Below, piece after piece: positions 1 to 7,738 of a stretch of DNA of 12,446 bases; the first letter of the stretch is position 1; the number at the start of each line of letters is the position of its first letter. The stretch lies in assembly GCA_016191305.1 (NCBI GenBank), contig JACPOX010000113.1:1-12446 (forward strand), read 5' to 3'. The position numbers were made by a program, and so were the translations under genes. The stretch is from Legionella longbeachae. Lineage in GTDB: Bacteria; Pseudomonadota; Gammaproteobacteria; Legionellales; Legionellaceae. The notes under the pieces were generated by a model, which ran no database searches, was not told the origin of the DNA, and was given only the letters and a program-made list of their open reading frames with translations.

Positions 1-279
1 CTTAATTTGAGTTGGTTGAGTACGGGATTTTTGTATACTAATCGTTTCTTGATGCAAAGATCGAGCAAATACAGTCATTGTTGCTTCCTCATGCGAAATG
101 ATAGGAGAAATTTCGCGGGATCGAAAGGAATGACCACAACCTAAAAGATAAAGTGCCTCAAGAATAGAAGTTTTACCACTTCCATTTGGCCCAGATATAA
201 AATTAAAGCGAGAATTTAAATCAAACTGTGCTGATGCAATATTTCGTAAGTGATGAATCTTTAATTCACTAAGAATCAT
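1..279 (-). CDS. recF: RecF, recombination mediator ATPase (N-terminal part, cut by window edge)
   Basis: RecF binds single-strand gaps with RecO and RecR and helps load RecA at stalled forks. The 93 codons visible start MILSELKIHHLRNI, the usual RecF/SMC-like N-terminus. They carry a Walker A loop GPNGSGKT at residues 30-37, followed by the RecF-type stretch LGCGHSFRSRE at 47-57. The reading frame is open to base 1, so the C-terminal three quarters, with the signature motif and Walker B, lie outside the window. The ATG (277-279) overlaps the dnaN stop as ATGA, which implies translational coupling in the dnaA-dnaN-recF operon. The identification rests on the Walker loop, the start and the gene order. 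It is firm despite truncation. Confidence 0.95.
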   Translation of the reverse strand, partial: MILSELKIHHLRNIASAQFDLNSRFNFISGPNGSGKTSILEALYLLGCGHSFRSREISPIISHEEATMTVFARSLHQETISIQKSRTQPTQIK

Positions 280-1379
280 ATCTTCATAGGCATAATAATA
301 TATTGATAATTATCATTATCTAATGATTCAATTAATATACTGCTGTCGGTATTAGATAAAGATATGCGAATATTTCCTTCACCAAAATGCGAAAGAACAT
401 CTAACAAATAGGTAGCATTCATGCCAATTTTTAATTCATCACCCTGAGTTTCAGCACTAAGAGATTCTACCGCTTCTTCTTGTTCATTATTGTTCGCAAT
501 TAAAGTTAACATCCCTGACTGTAAATGAAGCATAACTGCTTTAGATTTCTCATGGGCTAATATAACAATACGCGATAAGGAGCGCTTAAAAACAGAACAA
601 TCAATAATTATCTGTTTATCTTGATTTCGAGGAATCGCTTTGGTATAGGGAGGAAAACGTGCTTCGATCAGTTTTGATAAAAAAATAAATTGACGCGTTA
701 CCAGTTTAAAATGTGACTTTCCTGCTGCAAGGAAGATCTCTTCATCGTCAACACTATTAAGAAGTCTTAACAACTCCTGAATTCCTTTCTTGGGTAACAA
801 TAATTTTTTTTCACTTACATTAGAGCATTGATAACGACATAAAGCCATTCTATGTCCATCTGTAGCAACAGCAGAAATAAGATTGGGCTCAAAATCAAGG
901 AATAAGCCATTTAGAAAAATGCGAACATCCTGTTGCGCCATTGCAAAATGTGTCGATTGTAGTAATTGTAATAAAACGATACGAGGAAGCGTTATTTCTA
1001 CTTCATTACATTCATCTTCACTAAGGGGATAACCATCTGCGGGTAAAGTGGCTAGTTTAAAAGAACTACGTCCTTGTTTAATAGTTAAAATCCCGTTTTG
1101 AACTGACAAATCAGGATTAGTTTCCTCATCAAGAGAACGTATGATATCAATAAACTTCTTAGCAGGAACTGTAATGCTACCTGTTTGGTGTTTTGAGTCA
1201 CATGCAACTTGTGCCGAAATTTCAATTTCTAAATCAGTCGCAGTAATAAATAACAAATTATCTGTTAGTTTAAGCAAAAAATTAGACAATATAGCCAAAG
1301 ATTGCTTCTTATCCACCGCACCAGCAACTGTAAGCAATGGACTAAGTAAATCTTCTTTTTTAATAGTAAATTCTAACAA
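276..1379 (-). CDS. dnaN: DNA polymerase III beta subunit (sliding clamp)
   Basis: The beta clamp is a dimeric ring that tethers DNA polymerases to the template and is the docking site for polymerase, MutS, ligase and Hda. The 367-aa product has the normal family length (three repeated clamp folds of about 120 residues). It begins LEFTIKKEDLLSPL after the initiator and ends in MPMKI, the conserved clamp C-terminus (MPMRL in E. coli). The internal motif ATDGHRMA is also typical. The start is a TTG at 1377-1379: the only nearby upstream ATG, at 1390-1392, runs into an in-frame TAG, and a GGAG lies 7 bases before the TTG. It follows dnaA by 73 bp and overlaps recF by ATGA, so it is almost certainly co-transcribed with both. 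No separate promoter was recognised. Confidence 0.97.
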   Translation of the reverse strand: MLEFTIKKEDLLSPLLTVAGAVDKKQSLAILSNFLLKLTDNLLFITATDLEIEISAQVACDSKHQTGSITVPAKKFIDIIRSLDEETNPDLSVQNGILTIKQGRSSFKLATLPADGYPLSEDECNEVEITLPRIVLLQLLQSTHFAMAQQDVRIFLNGLFLDFEPNLISAVATDGHRMALCRYQCSNVSEKKLLLPKKGIQELLRLLNSVDDEEIFLAAGKSHFKLVTRQFIFLSKLIEARFPPYTKAIPRNQDKQIIIDCSVFKRSLSRIVILAHEKSKAVMLHLQSGMLTLIANNNEQEEAVESLSAETQGDELKIGMNATYLLDVLSHFGEGNIRISLSNTDSSILIESLDNDNYQYIIMPMKI

Positions 1380-1386
1380 GCTAGGA

Positions 1387-1390
1387 CTCC
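1387..1390 (-). promoter_or_regulatory. Ribosome binding site deciding the TTG start of dnaN
   Basis: On the minus strand GGAG is followed by 7 bases and then TTG. The spacing is ideal, and the ATG overlapping this GGAG opens only a three-codon frame ending in TAG. This supports TTG as the dnaN initiation codon. Confidence 0.7.
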
Positions 1391-1453
1391 ATACTTAACT
1401 ATAAAAAGAGTGAACATCTAATAAAAATATCTATCACACAGAATTCTTTAAGA

Positions 1454-2842
1454 TCACGACGATAAAATACGCATCAAGTTTTTATAATCTTCAGCAAAAT
1501 CACTATCATCTTGTATCAATTCTTTGACCTTCCTACATGCATGAATGACTGTGGTATGGTCACGACCACCAAAATGATCACCAATTTCAGGTAAACTATG
1601 ATTTGTTAACTCTTTACTTAATGCCATAGCCATTTGTCTAGGCCTAGCAATGGAACGACTACGACGTTTTGATAACAAATCAGCTACCTTGACCTTGTAA
1701 TATTCAGCAACAGTCTTTTGAATATTTTCAATAGTAACTAATTTATCTTGCAAAGCCAAAAGATCACGCAAAGCTTCGTGAACAAATTCAATAGTAATTG
1801 GTTTACCAGTAAAATGGGCGTTAGCAATAACTCGACGTAATGCACCTTCCAACTCCCTAACATTTGAACGGATACGTTTTGCAATAAAGAAAGCAACCTC
1901 ATACGGCAGTTCTATATTAGATTGTTCTGCTTTACTGATTAAAATGGCAACTCGTGTTTCAAGTTCTGGGGGTTCCACAGCAACAGTTAAGCCCCATCCA
2001 AATCGAGATTTTAATCGCTCTTCCATACCTTCAATTTCTTTTGGATAACGATCACTTGTTAAAATAATTTGTTGTTGCCCTTCCAATAATGCATTAAACG
2101 TATGAAAAAACTCTTCCTGTGAGCGGTCTTTTCCAGCAAAAAATTGAATATCATCGATAAGTAATGCATTTAACGAACGATAAAAACGCTTAAATTCATT
2201 TATTGAATTAGTCTGAATTGCCTTAACCATGTCTGCAACAAATCGTTCTGAATGCAGATACAAAATCTTAGCATCAGGATTATTTTTTAAGATAGCATTA
2301 CCAATAGCATGCATTAGATGCGTTTTACCTAGACCCACACCTCCATAGATAAACAATGGGTTGTATGCATCGCCCGGTCGTTCAGCAACTTGCATTGAAG
2401 CAGCACGAGCTAATTGGTTGGAATTACCTTCGACAAAGCTTTCAAAAAGAAATTTTTTATTTAAATGACTACTCTTATAATCAACCGCCTTTTTGGGCGC
2501 AGATTTAATCACAACAGGAGTTGATACAGATGTATTTGCATCTGCTCCAAAAGCCCCCGTAGAGCCGGAAGAAGACGAATCGGAATCCGCACTCGTTGCT
2601 TTGCTCCCAATTTCAATGGAAATCGATTTAATCTCATCACCACAAAACTGTTTAATTAATTCCTCTATACGTGAAAAAAAATGTTTTTTAACCCAATCTA
2701 CCACAAAGCGATTCGGCGCAAACAAAACCAAACGTTGCTCATCAGTTTGAGCTTGTAATGGGCGCAACCAGGTGTTGAATTGTTGAGCAGAATATTCATC
2801 TTGCAATAAACTTAAACATTTTTGCCAAACAGATGTTGACAC
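1454..2842 (-). CDS. dnaA: Chromosomal replication initiator protein DnaA
   Basis: DnaA is the AAA+ ATPase that binds DnaA boxes in oriC, melts the origin and loads DnaB. The chosen GTG start (2840-2842) gives 462 aa, close to the family length. Domain I (about 1-80) begins [13 protein letters not shown]. Domain II (about 81-115) is a Ser/Gly/Ala-rich low-complexity linker. Domain III has Walker [10 protein letters not shown] at 167-175, Walker B LLIDD at 227-231, the box VII arginine region [10 protein letters not shown] at 275-284 and sensor [15 protein letters not shown] at 325-337. Domain IV ends with the box-binding signature [15 protein letters not shown] at 421-435. The frame stays open 84 codons further upstream without a good Shine-Dalgarno. 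That extension is not DnaA-like, so I exclude it. A promoter and a DnaA box upstream suggest autoregulation. Confidence 0.98.
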   Translation of the reverse strand: MSTSVWQKCLSLLQDEYSAQQFNTWLRPLQAQTDEQRLVLFAPNRFVVDWVKKHFFSRIEELIKQFCGDEIKSISIEIGSKATSADSDSSSSGSTGAFGADANTSVSTPVVIKSAPKKAVDYKSSHLNKKFLFESFVEGNSNQLARAASMQVAERPGDAYNPLFIYGGVGLGKTHLMHAIGNAILKNNPDAKILYLHSERFVADMVKAIQTNSINEFKRFYRSLNALLIDDIQFFAGKDRSQEEFFHTFNALLEGQQQIILTSDRYPKEIEGMEERLKSRFGWGLTVAVEPPELETRVAILISKAEQSNIELPYEVAFFIAKRIRSNVRELEGALRRVIANAHFTGKPITIEFVHEALRDLLALQDKLVTIENIQKTVAEYYKVKVADLLSKRRSRSIARPRQMAMALSKELTNHSLPEIGDHFGGRDHTTVIHACRKVKELIQDDSDFAEDYKNLMRILSS

Positions 2843-2848
2843 ACATAA

Positions 2849-2854
2849 CTCCTC
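2849..2854 (-). promoter_or_regulatory. Ribosome binding site deciding the GTG start of dnaA
   Basis: A GAGGAG sits 6 bases before the GTG at 2842-2840. It is the strongest Shine-Dalgarno in the leader, and what follows begins exactly at the conserved domain I. This sets the start against the much longer open frame. An ATG at 2846-2844 is out of frame. Confidence 0.8.
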
Positions 2855-3014
2855 ATAAAAAGAAGGCTGGTAAAAGGAATAAAAAAAATCTTCACAACAC
2901 TTAAAATATGCCACTGAAAGGACCTGGACATCAAGATAATTTAAACATGAATTTATTTCGCTTGAAGTATAGAAGCAGAACTTCTTCAGTTCACTACGAT
3001 GCAACTGCAGATAA

Positions 3015-3044
3015 ATTATACTCAGCCTTTGGTATAAAAGAAAG
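3015..3044 (-). promoter_or_regulatory. dnaA: Candidate dnaA promoter
   Basis: The minus strand carries a perfect -10 hexamer TATAAT at 3020-3015. The -35 position, about 17-18 bases upstream, is only TTTCTT or CTTTCT and matches poorly. A perfect DnaA box lies immediately upstream (3045-3053), and a one-mismatch box (TTATACTCA, 3016-3024) overlaps the -10. Such placement fits DnaA autoregulation. Transcription from here would leave a leader of about 165 nt before the GTG. The call rests on one good hexamer and context. Confidence 0.4.
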
Positions 3045-3053
3045 TTATCCACA
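3045..3053 (+). promoter_or_regulatory. Perfect DnaA box (TTATCCACA)
   Basis: This is an exact match to the high-affinity DnaA 9-mer. It lies between dnaA and the rest of the origin, next to the candidate dnaA -35 region. It could serve both origin binding and repression of dnaA. Confidence 0.85.
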
Positions 3054-3157
3054 AAAAAATGTATCAATAGCAATATATCATAAATCAACATCATTCAGAT
3101 CAAAGACATTATCCTTTAAAATAAGTATAAATAAAAAACATTATGGATCAAGTTTAC

Positions 3158-3384
3158 TATGAATAAGTAGGATCAACTACAGTGCATAAGTTGATAATAA
3201 AAAGAAGAATAAATAAATTCGTAAAATTACATACAGATAAATAACAGGATTAGAAAGAGTTTACAAACAATATAAGCAACAAGTTAACTTATTGATAAAT
3301 ATATTAAATTATAAACTATCAACAGAAAAACGAAACAGTAATAATAATAGTAAATTAAAGAATAAGTAATATAAATAATTATTA
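3158..3384 (+). repeat. oriC direct repeat, copy A
   Basis: This is the first copy of an imperfect direct duplication with a period of 357 bp. Its first 112 bases align with copy B without a gap, about 89 of 112 identical by hand count. Shared blocks include TAGGATCAA, TACATACAGA and AAAGAGTTTACAAACA (3254-3269). DnaA-box-like 9-mers lie at 3158-3166, 3181-3189 and, two mismatches from consensus, 3316-3324. A TAA/TAG trinucleotide run follows at about 3338-3353. Similarity is lower, with small indels, after about 3270. Confidence 0.8.
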
Positions 3385-3514
3385 GCAAATGTTGAGAGTG
3401 AATTTGTAGTGACTTAAAAATAGGCAAATGAAAATATGAATTATCAAAATAACTTCAAAAAAAATAAAAAAAAATTGTTAATCATCTTAATTGGAAAATA
3501 AAGAACGATTAAAT

Positions 3515-3741
3515 TATGTATAAATAGGATCAATTAGGGTGGATAAGTTGCGAATAAAAATGAAGATAAATTAATTTATATAGATACATACAGATAGATC
3601 ACAAGATAAAAAAGAGTTTACAAACACGTTACGATCGCACATAACTTATTAATATTTAAAGCTTATTTAAACTTATTAACAGAAAACAACTAACATAATA
3701 GTAATAGAAAAATTAAATAATAAGAAATATATTAATTATTA
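3515..3741 (+). repeat. oriC direct repeat, copy B
   Basis: This second copy is displaced 357 bp from copy A. It keeps the box-like 9-mers at the same relative places: TATGTATAA at 3515-3523, GGTGGATAA at 3538-3546 (minus-strand box TTATCCACC) and TTATTAACA at 3673-3681. Each is one mismatch from TTATNCACA. The 16-base block AAAGAGTTTACAAACA recurs exactly at 3611-3626. Its boxes match consensus slightly better than those of copy A, suggesting this copy may be the main DnaA-binding module. Confidence 0.8.
3538..3546 (-). promoter_or_regulatory. DnaA box, one mismatch (TTATCCACC)
   Basis: The minus-strand 9-mer differs from TTATCCACA only in the last base. The counterpart in copy A, 357 bp earlier (3181-3189), reads TTATGCACT, also one mismatch. 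A second one-mismatch box precedes each by the same distance (3515-3523 and 3158-3166), so paired boxes are conserved in both modules. Confidence 0.6.
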
Positions 3742-3807
3742 CAGCCGCTACCGTTCATCATTTTTTTCAAAAAAAAAGAATATGCAAAAAATAATCAACC
3801 GCTAAAA

Positions 3808-3836
3808 TTGACAGTTGAAAAAAAGTTCTCTATCAT
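3808..3836 (+). promoter_or_regulatory. rpmH: sigma70-type promoter of the rpmH operon
   Basis: A perfect -35 TTGACA at 3808-3813 is separated by exactly 17 bases from the -10 TATCAT at 3831-3836 (5 of 6). Transcription would begin near 3843, leaving a leader of under 30 nt before the rpmH ATG. A one-mismatch DnaA box (TTATTTACA, 3853-3861) lies in the leader. This is the best promoter match in the window and fits a highly expressed ribosomal protein operon. Confidence 0.85.
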
Positions 3837-3869
3837 TCCCAGCCTCATAATTTTATTTACAGGTTCATC

Positions 3870-4004
3870 ATGAAACGCACCTTTCAACCCAGTAATTTAA
3901 AGCGTAAACGCGATCATGGATTTCGTGAGCGTATGGCTACTCGTGCAGGTAGGTTAGTAATTAAACGCCGTCGTGCAAAGGGCCGTAAACGTTTGACAGC
4001 TTAA
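3870..4004 (+). CDS. rpmH: 50S ribosomal protein L34
   Basis: L34 is a small, very basic protein of the large ribosomal subunit. The 44-aa product begins [19 protein letters not shown] and ends KGRKRLTA, with nearly half Arg or Lys. This is the full family pattern and length. An AGG lies 6 bases before the ATG. It is the first gene of the rpmH-rnpA-yidD-yidC-mnmE block, directly behind the strong promoter next to oriC, and its TAA abuts the GTG start of rnpA. Confidence 0.98.
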   Translation: MKRTFQPSNLKRKRDHGFRERMATRAGRLVIKRRRAKGRKRLTA

Positions 4005-4349
4005 GTGTATACTTTTAAAAAAACACAACGGTTATTAAAAAAAGCTGATTATAATCATGTGTTTGAACAAGCTGAAAAGATTGTTACATCCGAATTTATC
4101 ATGCTTTTTAGAGAGAATGACTTAGGATATGCGCGACTTGGGCTTGCGCTATCTAAAAAAAAGATAACAAAAGCTCATGACAGAAATCGAATTAAGCGAC
4201 TGTTAAGAGAGGGATTTCGGCAAATGGAGTTACCTGCAGTCGATTTGATTTTTTTAGCAAGACAAGGTGTTGTAAAGCATACAAATGCAAATATAAATGC
4301 AAGATTAGACAGAACATGGAAAAAATTAATATCATGTTACGAAAAATAA
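4005..4349 (+). CDS. rnpA: Ribonuclease P protein component
   Basis: RnpA is the basic protein cofactor of the RNase P ribozyme, which trims 5' leaders from pre-tRNA. The 114-aa product has the family length. It begins with the [18 protein letters not shown] region that binds the leader and carries the signature [13 protein letters not shown] at residues 60-72, including the RNR motif. It starts with GTG at 4005, the base directly after the rpmH stop. No independent Shine-Dalgarno fits, so termination-coupled reinitiation from rpmH is likely. Its 3' end overlaps yidD by up to 34 bp. Confidence 0.96.
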   Translation: MYTFKKTQRLLKKADYNHVFEQAEKIVTSEFIMLFRENDLGYARLGLALSKKKITKAHDRNRIKRLLREGFRQMELPAVDLIFLARQGVVKHTNANINARLDRTWKKLISCYEK

Positions 4350-4564
4350 TTTGCTTACCCATCAAATTTTATCAATATTTGATTAGCCCCTTGTTAAAAC
4401 CAAGTTGCCGATATTATCCAAGTTGTTCACAATATGCGGAAAGTGCTATAAAACAATGTGGCATAACCAAAGGTTTATGGATGGCTTTAAAAAGAGTACT
4501 GCGTTGTCACCCTTGGTCACAAGGTGGTTATGATCCTGTACTCCCTAACAATGAGAATCTTTGA
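4316..4564 (+). CDS. yidD: Membrane protein insertion efficiency factor YidD
   Basis: YidD is a small inner-membrane-associated protein that assists YidC-dependent insertion. The product has an amphipathic N-terminus (about residues 7-26), then the family signature [18 protein letters not shown] (24-41) and [13 protein letters not shown] at 63-75. Cysteines at 31, 37 and 64 match the conserved positions. The start is uncertain: ATG 4316 gives 82 aa and a 34-bp overlap with rnpA, while ATG 4334 ([14 protein letters not shown]) gives 76 aa and looks equally family-like. Neither has a strong Shine-Dalgarno. The stop TGA overlaps the yidC ATG as TGATG. Confidence 0.93.
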   Translation: MEKINIMLRKIICLPIKFYQYLISPLLKPSCRYYPSCSQYAESAIKQCGITKGLWMALKRVLRCHPWSQGGYDPVLPNNENL

Positions 4565-6240
4565 TGGATATACGACGTATAATTTTATATATGGCCCTCG
4601 CGCTAGTTAGTTTATCGCTTTGGAATGCTTGGCAGGTTGATTACCCAACAAAATCATTGCCAACAGAACAAATTACTAATCAGGAAAATAACGGTCAACC
4701 GTTATTACCACAAATGGTTCCATCCAATTCCTCATCAACAGCACCAATAAATTCAGTTGTTGAACAGCCAAATACCAGCACGGCCGTATCACAAGTGCAC
4801 GTTAAGACAGATGTTTTAGATGTCGCTATTGATTTACAACAGGGTGATATTGTTTCAGGGCAACTTATTGATTATCCACAAAGTGTTGAGGAAAAAAATA
4901 AACCATTCCAGCTTTTACAAAATCAGGCAAATGAACGTTATGTTGCTAACTCCAATCTTTTTGTTTCTGCAGGACAAGCAGTTCAAGCTGTTAATTTCAA
5001 TTTTACAGCCCCCCAGCAACAATATGAATTAAGTCCAGATCAGAAACAGCTAACAGTAACTCTTAGCGGAAAAAATACCGAGGGGCTTGATGTAAAAAAA
5101 GAATTTATTTTTACTAGAGACAGTTATCTTATTGATGTTATTTATAAAATTACAAATAAAGGCACTAATGAATGGACCGGGTACATGAATACCCAGCTAT
5201 TAAGAAGTTCTCCTAAAGAAGATAAATCAAGTATGTTTCATGTAGGTTCTTACACGGGAGCTTCCTATTCGGAACCAGGTAAACACCGTTACCAAAAAGT
5301 AAGCTTTAGTGATATGAATAAGGAGAATTTGGATCTTGACAGTAAAGGTGGTTGGATTGCCATGCAACAGCATTATTTTTTAAGTGCATGGATTCCTGAT
5401 TCAAATTCTAATAATAAATTTTATACACGATCAGTGAATGGTGATTATATTATAGGCGCAGTCAGTCAGCCTATTGTGATTAAACCAGAAGAACAAAAAA
5501 ATGTTAGCTCTAAGCTATATATAGGGCCAGAAATTACAAGTGTACTAAAAAGTATAGCTCCCTCTCTCGATCTTACGGTTGACTATGGTATTTTATGGTT
5601 TGTTTCTTCATTATTGTTTTCACTAATGAAGACTATTTATAACCTAGTAGGAAACTGGGGTTGGTCCATAGTTTTAGTCACAGTGTTAATTAAATTAGCG
5701 TTTTACCGGTTATCTGCAACCAGCTATAAATCAATGGCTGGAATGCGTAAATTACAACCAAAACTCCAAGCTTTGCGCGAACGTTATGGTGATGACAAAG
5801 CAAAAATTAGTCAGGCTACTATGGAGTTGTATAAACAAGAAAAGGTAAATCCATTAGGTGGTTGTTTACCTATAGTAATTCAAATCCCGGTTTTTATTGC
5901 TCTGTATTGGGTATTATTGGAAAGTGTCGAATTAAGACAAGCTCCTTTTATTTTCTGGATTAAAGATCTAGCCGCTGCTGACCCTTATCATGTGTTGCCA
6001 TTGATTATGGGTGCAACTATGCTGATTCAACAAAAATTAAATCCAGCTCCACCTGATCCAATGCAAGCAAAAATAATGATGTTTTTACCTATACTGTTTA
6101 CAGGCTTATTTTGGAATTTTCCAGCTGGTTTAGTGCTGTATTGGATTGTGAATAATACGTTATCCATAGCGCAACAATGGTATATTACTCGTAAATATGC
6201 TGATGACAAGCCCACTAAAAATCTGGTAACTGTAAAATAG
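4564..6240 (+). CDS. yidC: Membrane protein insertase YidC
   Basis: YidC (Oxa1/Alb3 family) inserts and folds inner-membrane proteins alone or with SecYEG. The 558-aa product has an N-terminal membrane anchor (about 6-22), a Pro/Ser/Gln/Asn-rich linker (about 28-78), the large periplasmic beta domain (about 78-330), then the conserved five-helix core. Diagnostic stretches are [19 protein letters not shown] (394-412), [17 protein letters not shown] (428-444) and [10 protein letters not shown] (522-531). The hydrophilic-groove arginine of E. coli YidC appears to be a lysine here (K377), a conservative change. I chose ATG 4564, which overlaps the yidD stop as TGATG and begins MDIRR like other YidC proteins, over the TTG one codon earlier. 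mnmE starts at the next base after its TAG. Confidence 0.97.
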   Translation: MDIRRIILYMALALVSLSLWNAWQVDYPTKSLPTEQITNQENNGQPLLPQMVPSNSSSTAPINSVVEQPNTSTAVSQVHVKTDVLDVAIDLQQGDIVSGQLIDYPQSVEEKNKPFQLLQNQANERYVANSNLFVSAGQAVQAVNFNFTAPQQQYELSPDQKQLTVTLSGKNTEGLDVKKEFIFTRDSYLIDVIYKITNKGTNEWTGYMNTQLLRSSPKEDKSSMFHVGSYTGASYSEPGKHRYQKVSFSDMNKENLDLDSKGGWIAMQQHYFLSAWIPDSNSNNKFYTRSVNGDYIIGAVSQPIVIKPEEQKNVSSKLYIGPEITSVLKSIAPSLDLTVDYGILWFVSSLLFSLMKTIYNLVGNWGWSIVLVTVLIKLAFYRLSATSYKSMAGMRKLQPKLQALRERYGDDKAKISQATMELYKQEKVNPLGGCLPIVIQIPVFIALYWVLLESVELRQAPFIFWIKDLAAADPYHVLPLIMGATMLIQQKLNPAPPDPMQAKIMMFLPILFTGLFWNFPAGLVLYWIVNNTLSIAQQWYITRKYADDKPTKNLVTVK

Positions 6241-7611
6241 ATGTCCATAGATACTATAGTAGCGATAGCTACCCCACCAGGAAGAGGTGGGGTAGGTATT
6301 CTTCGACTATCTGGACCTAAAGCATACTCAATTGCCATTTGTCTTAATGGTAATAAAACCCTAAAACCACGTTTCGCTACTTATTGTTCCTTTTATTCTT
6401 TTTCTGCTAATCAAGAAAAAAACACACATGGGGCCGAAGCTTTAATCGATCAGGGTATCATGATCTATTTTAAAGCTCCTCATTCGTTCACTGGAGAGGA
6501 TGTTGTCGAAATTCAAGCGCATGGATCTCCTGTTGTTCTTGATATGTTATCCAAAGCATGCGTTTATTTAGGAGCGCGTCTGGCACGCCCAGGTGAATTT
6601 TCTGAACGTGCTTTTTTAAATGACAAGATTGATTTAACCCAAGCCGAAGCAATTGCAGATTTAATTCAAGCCAGCTCTCAAACTGCGGCTCGAATGGCAT
6701 TAAAATCATTACAAGGTGAGTTTTCAACTAAAATAAACCAATTGAATGAACGAATCATTTATTTACGTTTGTATGTCGAAGCAGCAATAGATTTTCCTGA
6801 AGAAGAAATTGACTTCCTTAATGATGGTAAGGTAGCTCACATGTTGCAAGAAATTTTAAATGAATTAAATGCAATTCGTGCACAAGCTCATCAAGGGGTG
6901 ATTTTACGTGAAGGCTTATCTGTAGTTATTGCTGGAAGACCTAATGCAGGTAAATCAACTTTGATTAATGCTTTAGCAGGAAGAGATATTGCTATAGTTA
7001 CTGAGATTGCAGGAACCACCCGCGATGTAATGCGTGAACATATTTTATTAGATGATATCCCTTTACACATTATTGATACCGCAGGTTTGCGTGAATCCAA
7101 TGATGTGGTTGAAAAAGAGGGAATAAAAAGAGCCTGGCAAGAATTAAAGCAGGCTGATTGCGTTTTATTGGTAGTCGATGTAAATGATTTGGAACAACAT
7201 CAATGTTTAGCTAATGAAATTAAGAGCGCTTTACCTCAAGAAGTTCCTATTGTTACTGTATTTAATAAAATTGATACTTTGAATCAATCATCACAAATAC
7301 AGCATCACTCAGTTTACCTTTCTGCAAAATCAGGTGAGGGAATGGATGAACTCAAGCAGATGATGAAACAAGTAGTAGGATACCAACCCAACGAAGGACA
7401 CTTTCTTGCCAGAAGACGGCATTTACAGGCCTTGGATGAAACAAAAAATTTACTCGACACAGGACAACAACAACTATCAGAGCATCGTGCAGGAGAATTG
7501 CTAGCAGAGGATCTGCGTTTGGCACACCAAAATTTATGCGAAATAACCGGTGAATTCAGTTCCGATGATTTACTCGGACGAATTTTTTCTAGTTTTTGTA
7601 TTGGTAAATAA
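6241..7611 (+). CDS. mnmE: tRNA uridine-5-carboxymethylaminomethyl modification GTPase MnmE
   Basis: MnmE works with MnmG to make the cmnm5U wobble modification in tRNAs that read two-fold degenerate codons. The 456-aa product has the family length. The N-terminal folate-binding domain (1-about 118) begins [17 protein letters not shown]. The embedded Ras-like G domain has G1 GRPNAGKS at 232-239, G2 TTRD at 259-262, G3 DTAG at 279-282, G4 NKID at 342-345 and G5 SAK at 361-363. The C-terminus is the conserved CIGK, whose cysteine is functionally important. The ATG follows the yidC TAG with no gap, so translation is probably coupled. No clear intrinsic terminator follows in the next 120 bp. Confidence 0.98.
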   Translation: MSIDTIVAIATPPGRGGVGILRLSGPKAYSIAICLNGNKTLKPRFATYCSFYSFSANQEKNTHGAEALIDQGIMIYFKAPHSFTGEDVVEIQAHGSPVVLDMLSKACVYLGARLARPGEFSERAFLNDKIDLTQAEAIADLIQASSQTAARMALKSLQGEFSTKINQLNERIIYLRLYVEAAIDFPEEEIDFLNDGKVAHMLQEILNELNAIRAQAHQGVILREGLSVVIAGRPNAGKSTLINALAGRDIAIVTEIAGTTRDVMREHILLDDIPLHIIDTAGLRESNDVVEKEGIKRAWQELKQADCVLLVVDVNDLEQHQCLANEIKSALPQEVPIVTVFNKIDTLNQSSQIQHHSVYLSAKSGEGMDELKQMMKQVVGYQPNEGHFLARRRHLQALDETKNLLDTGQQQLSEHRAGELLAEDLRLAHQNLCEITGEFSSDDLLGRIFSSFCIGK

Positions 7612-7729
7612 TTTACACCTACCTTATCTTTTAACAGCCATTATGTAAAATAAAAAAACAAATATATCTTGTCAAAAGCAAAGCCAAATGGTAACTTATT
7701 ATAAATAAAACTCTCTGTATATTTTTTGT

Positions 7730-7733
7730 GAGG
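7730..7733 (+). promoter_or_regulatory. Ribosome binding site of the 7739 gene
   Basis: GAGG lies 5 bases before the ATG at 7739 and supports that start over the in-frame internal ATG at codon 19. The preceding 120 bp are AT-rich. I see no convincing -35/-10 pair: a TTGTCA at 7669-7674 is 22-25 bases from TATTAT/TATAAA, too far. Confidence 0.6.
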
Positions 7734-7738
7734 TCATA

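Larger units (their letters stand above)
3045..3800. other. oriC: Chromosomal replication origin oriC (dnaA-rpmH intergenic region)
   Basis: About 1 kb between dnaA and rpmH has no credible gene and is extremely A+T-rich, the standard gammaproteobacterial and Legionella position for oriC. It contains one perfect DnaA box (3045-3053) and several one-mismatch boxes: 3158-3166, 3181-3189, 3515-3523 and 3538-3546 on the minus strand, and 3673-3681 and 3853-3861 on the plus strand. Six GATC sites lie at 3098, 3146, 3171, 3528, 3597 and 3633. A-tracts at 3457-3474 and 3762-3778 and generally weak base pairing provide candidate unwinding elements. The exact edges and the melting site cannot be fixed by reading. 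A large internal duplication is annotated separately. Confidence 0.8.

Noticed and set aside
2843..3094. An 84-codon in-frame N-terminal extension of dnaA with ATG starts
   Set aside because: It covers the likely promoter -10 and the DnaA box, has no strong Shine-Dalgarno, is not DnaA-like, and a GAGGAG-spaced GTG begins exactly at domain I.
2908..3162. An 84-codon plus-strand open frame across the dnaA leader
   Set aside because: It has no ribosome binding site, overlaps regulatory DNA and dnaA leader sequence, and has no recognisable protein features.
3158..3741. CRISPR or mobile-element origin for the oriC repeats
   Set aside because: There are only two long degenerate copies, with no spacers of fixed length, no transposase and no terminal inverted repeats.
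4561..4563. TTG start for yidC one codon upstream of the ATG
   Set aside because: The ATG at 4564 forms the usual TGATG coupling with yidD and gives the normal MDIRR start.
6027..6338. Minus-strand open frame across the yidC-mnmE junction
   Set aside because: It is antisense to two strongly conserved genes and has no family resemblance.
7669..7705. Promoter of the effector-like gene (TTGTCA with TATTAT or TATAAA)
   Set aside because: The spacing is 22-25 bases, too long for a sigma70 promoter. A promoter probably exists here but cannot be placed.
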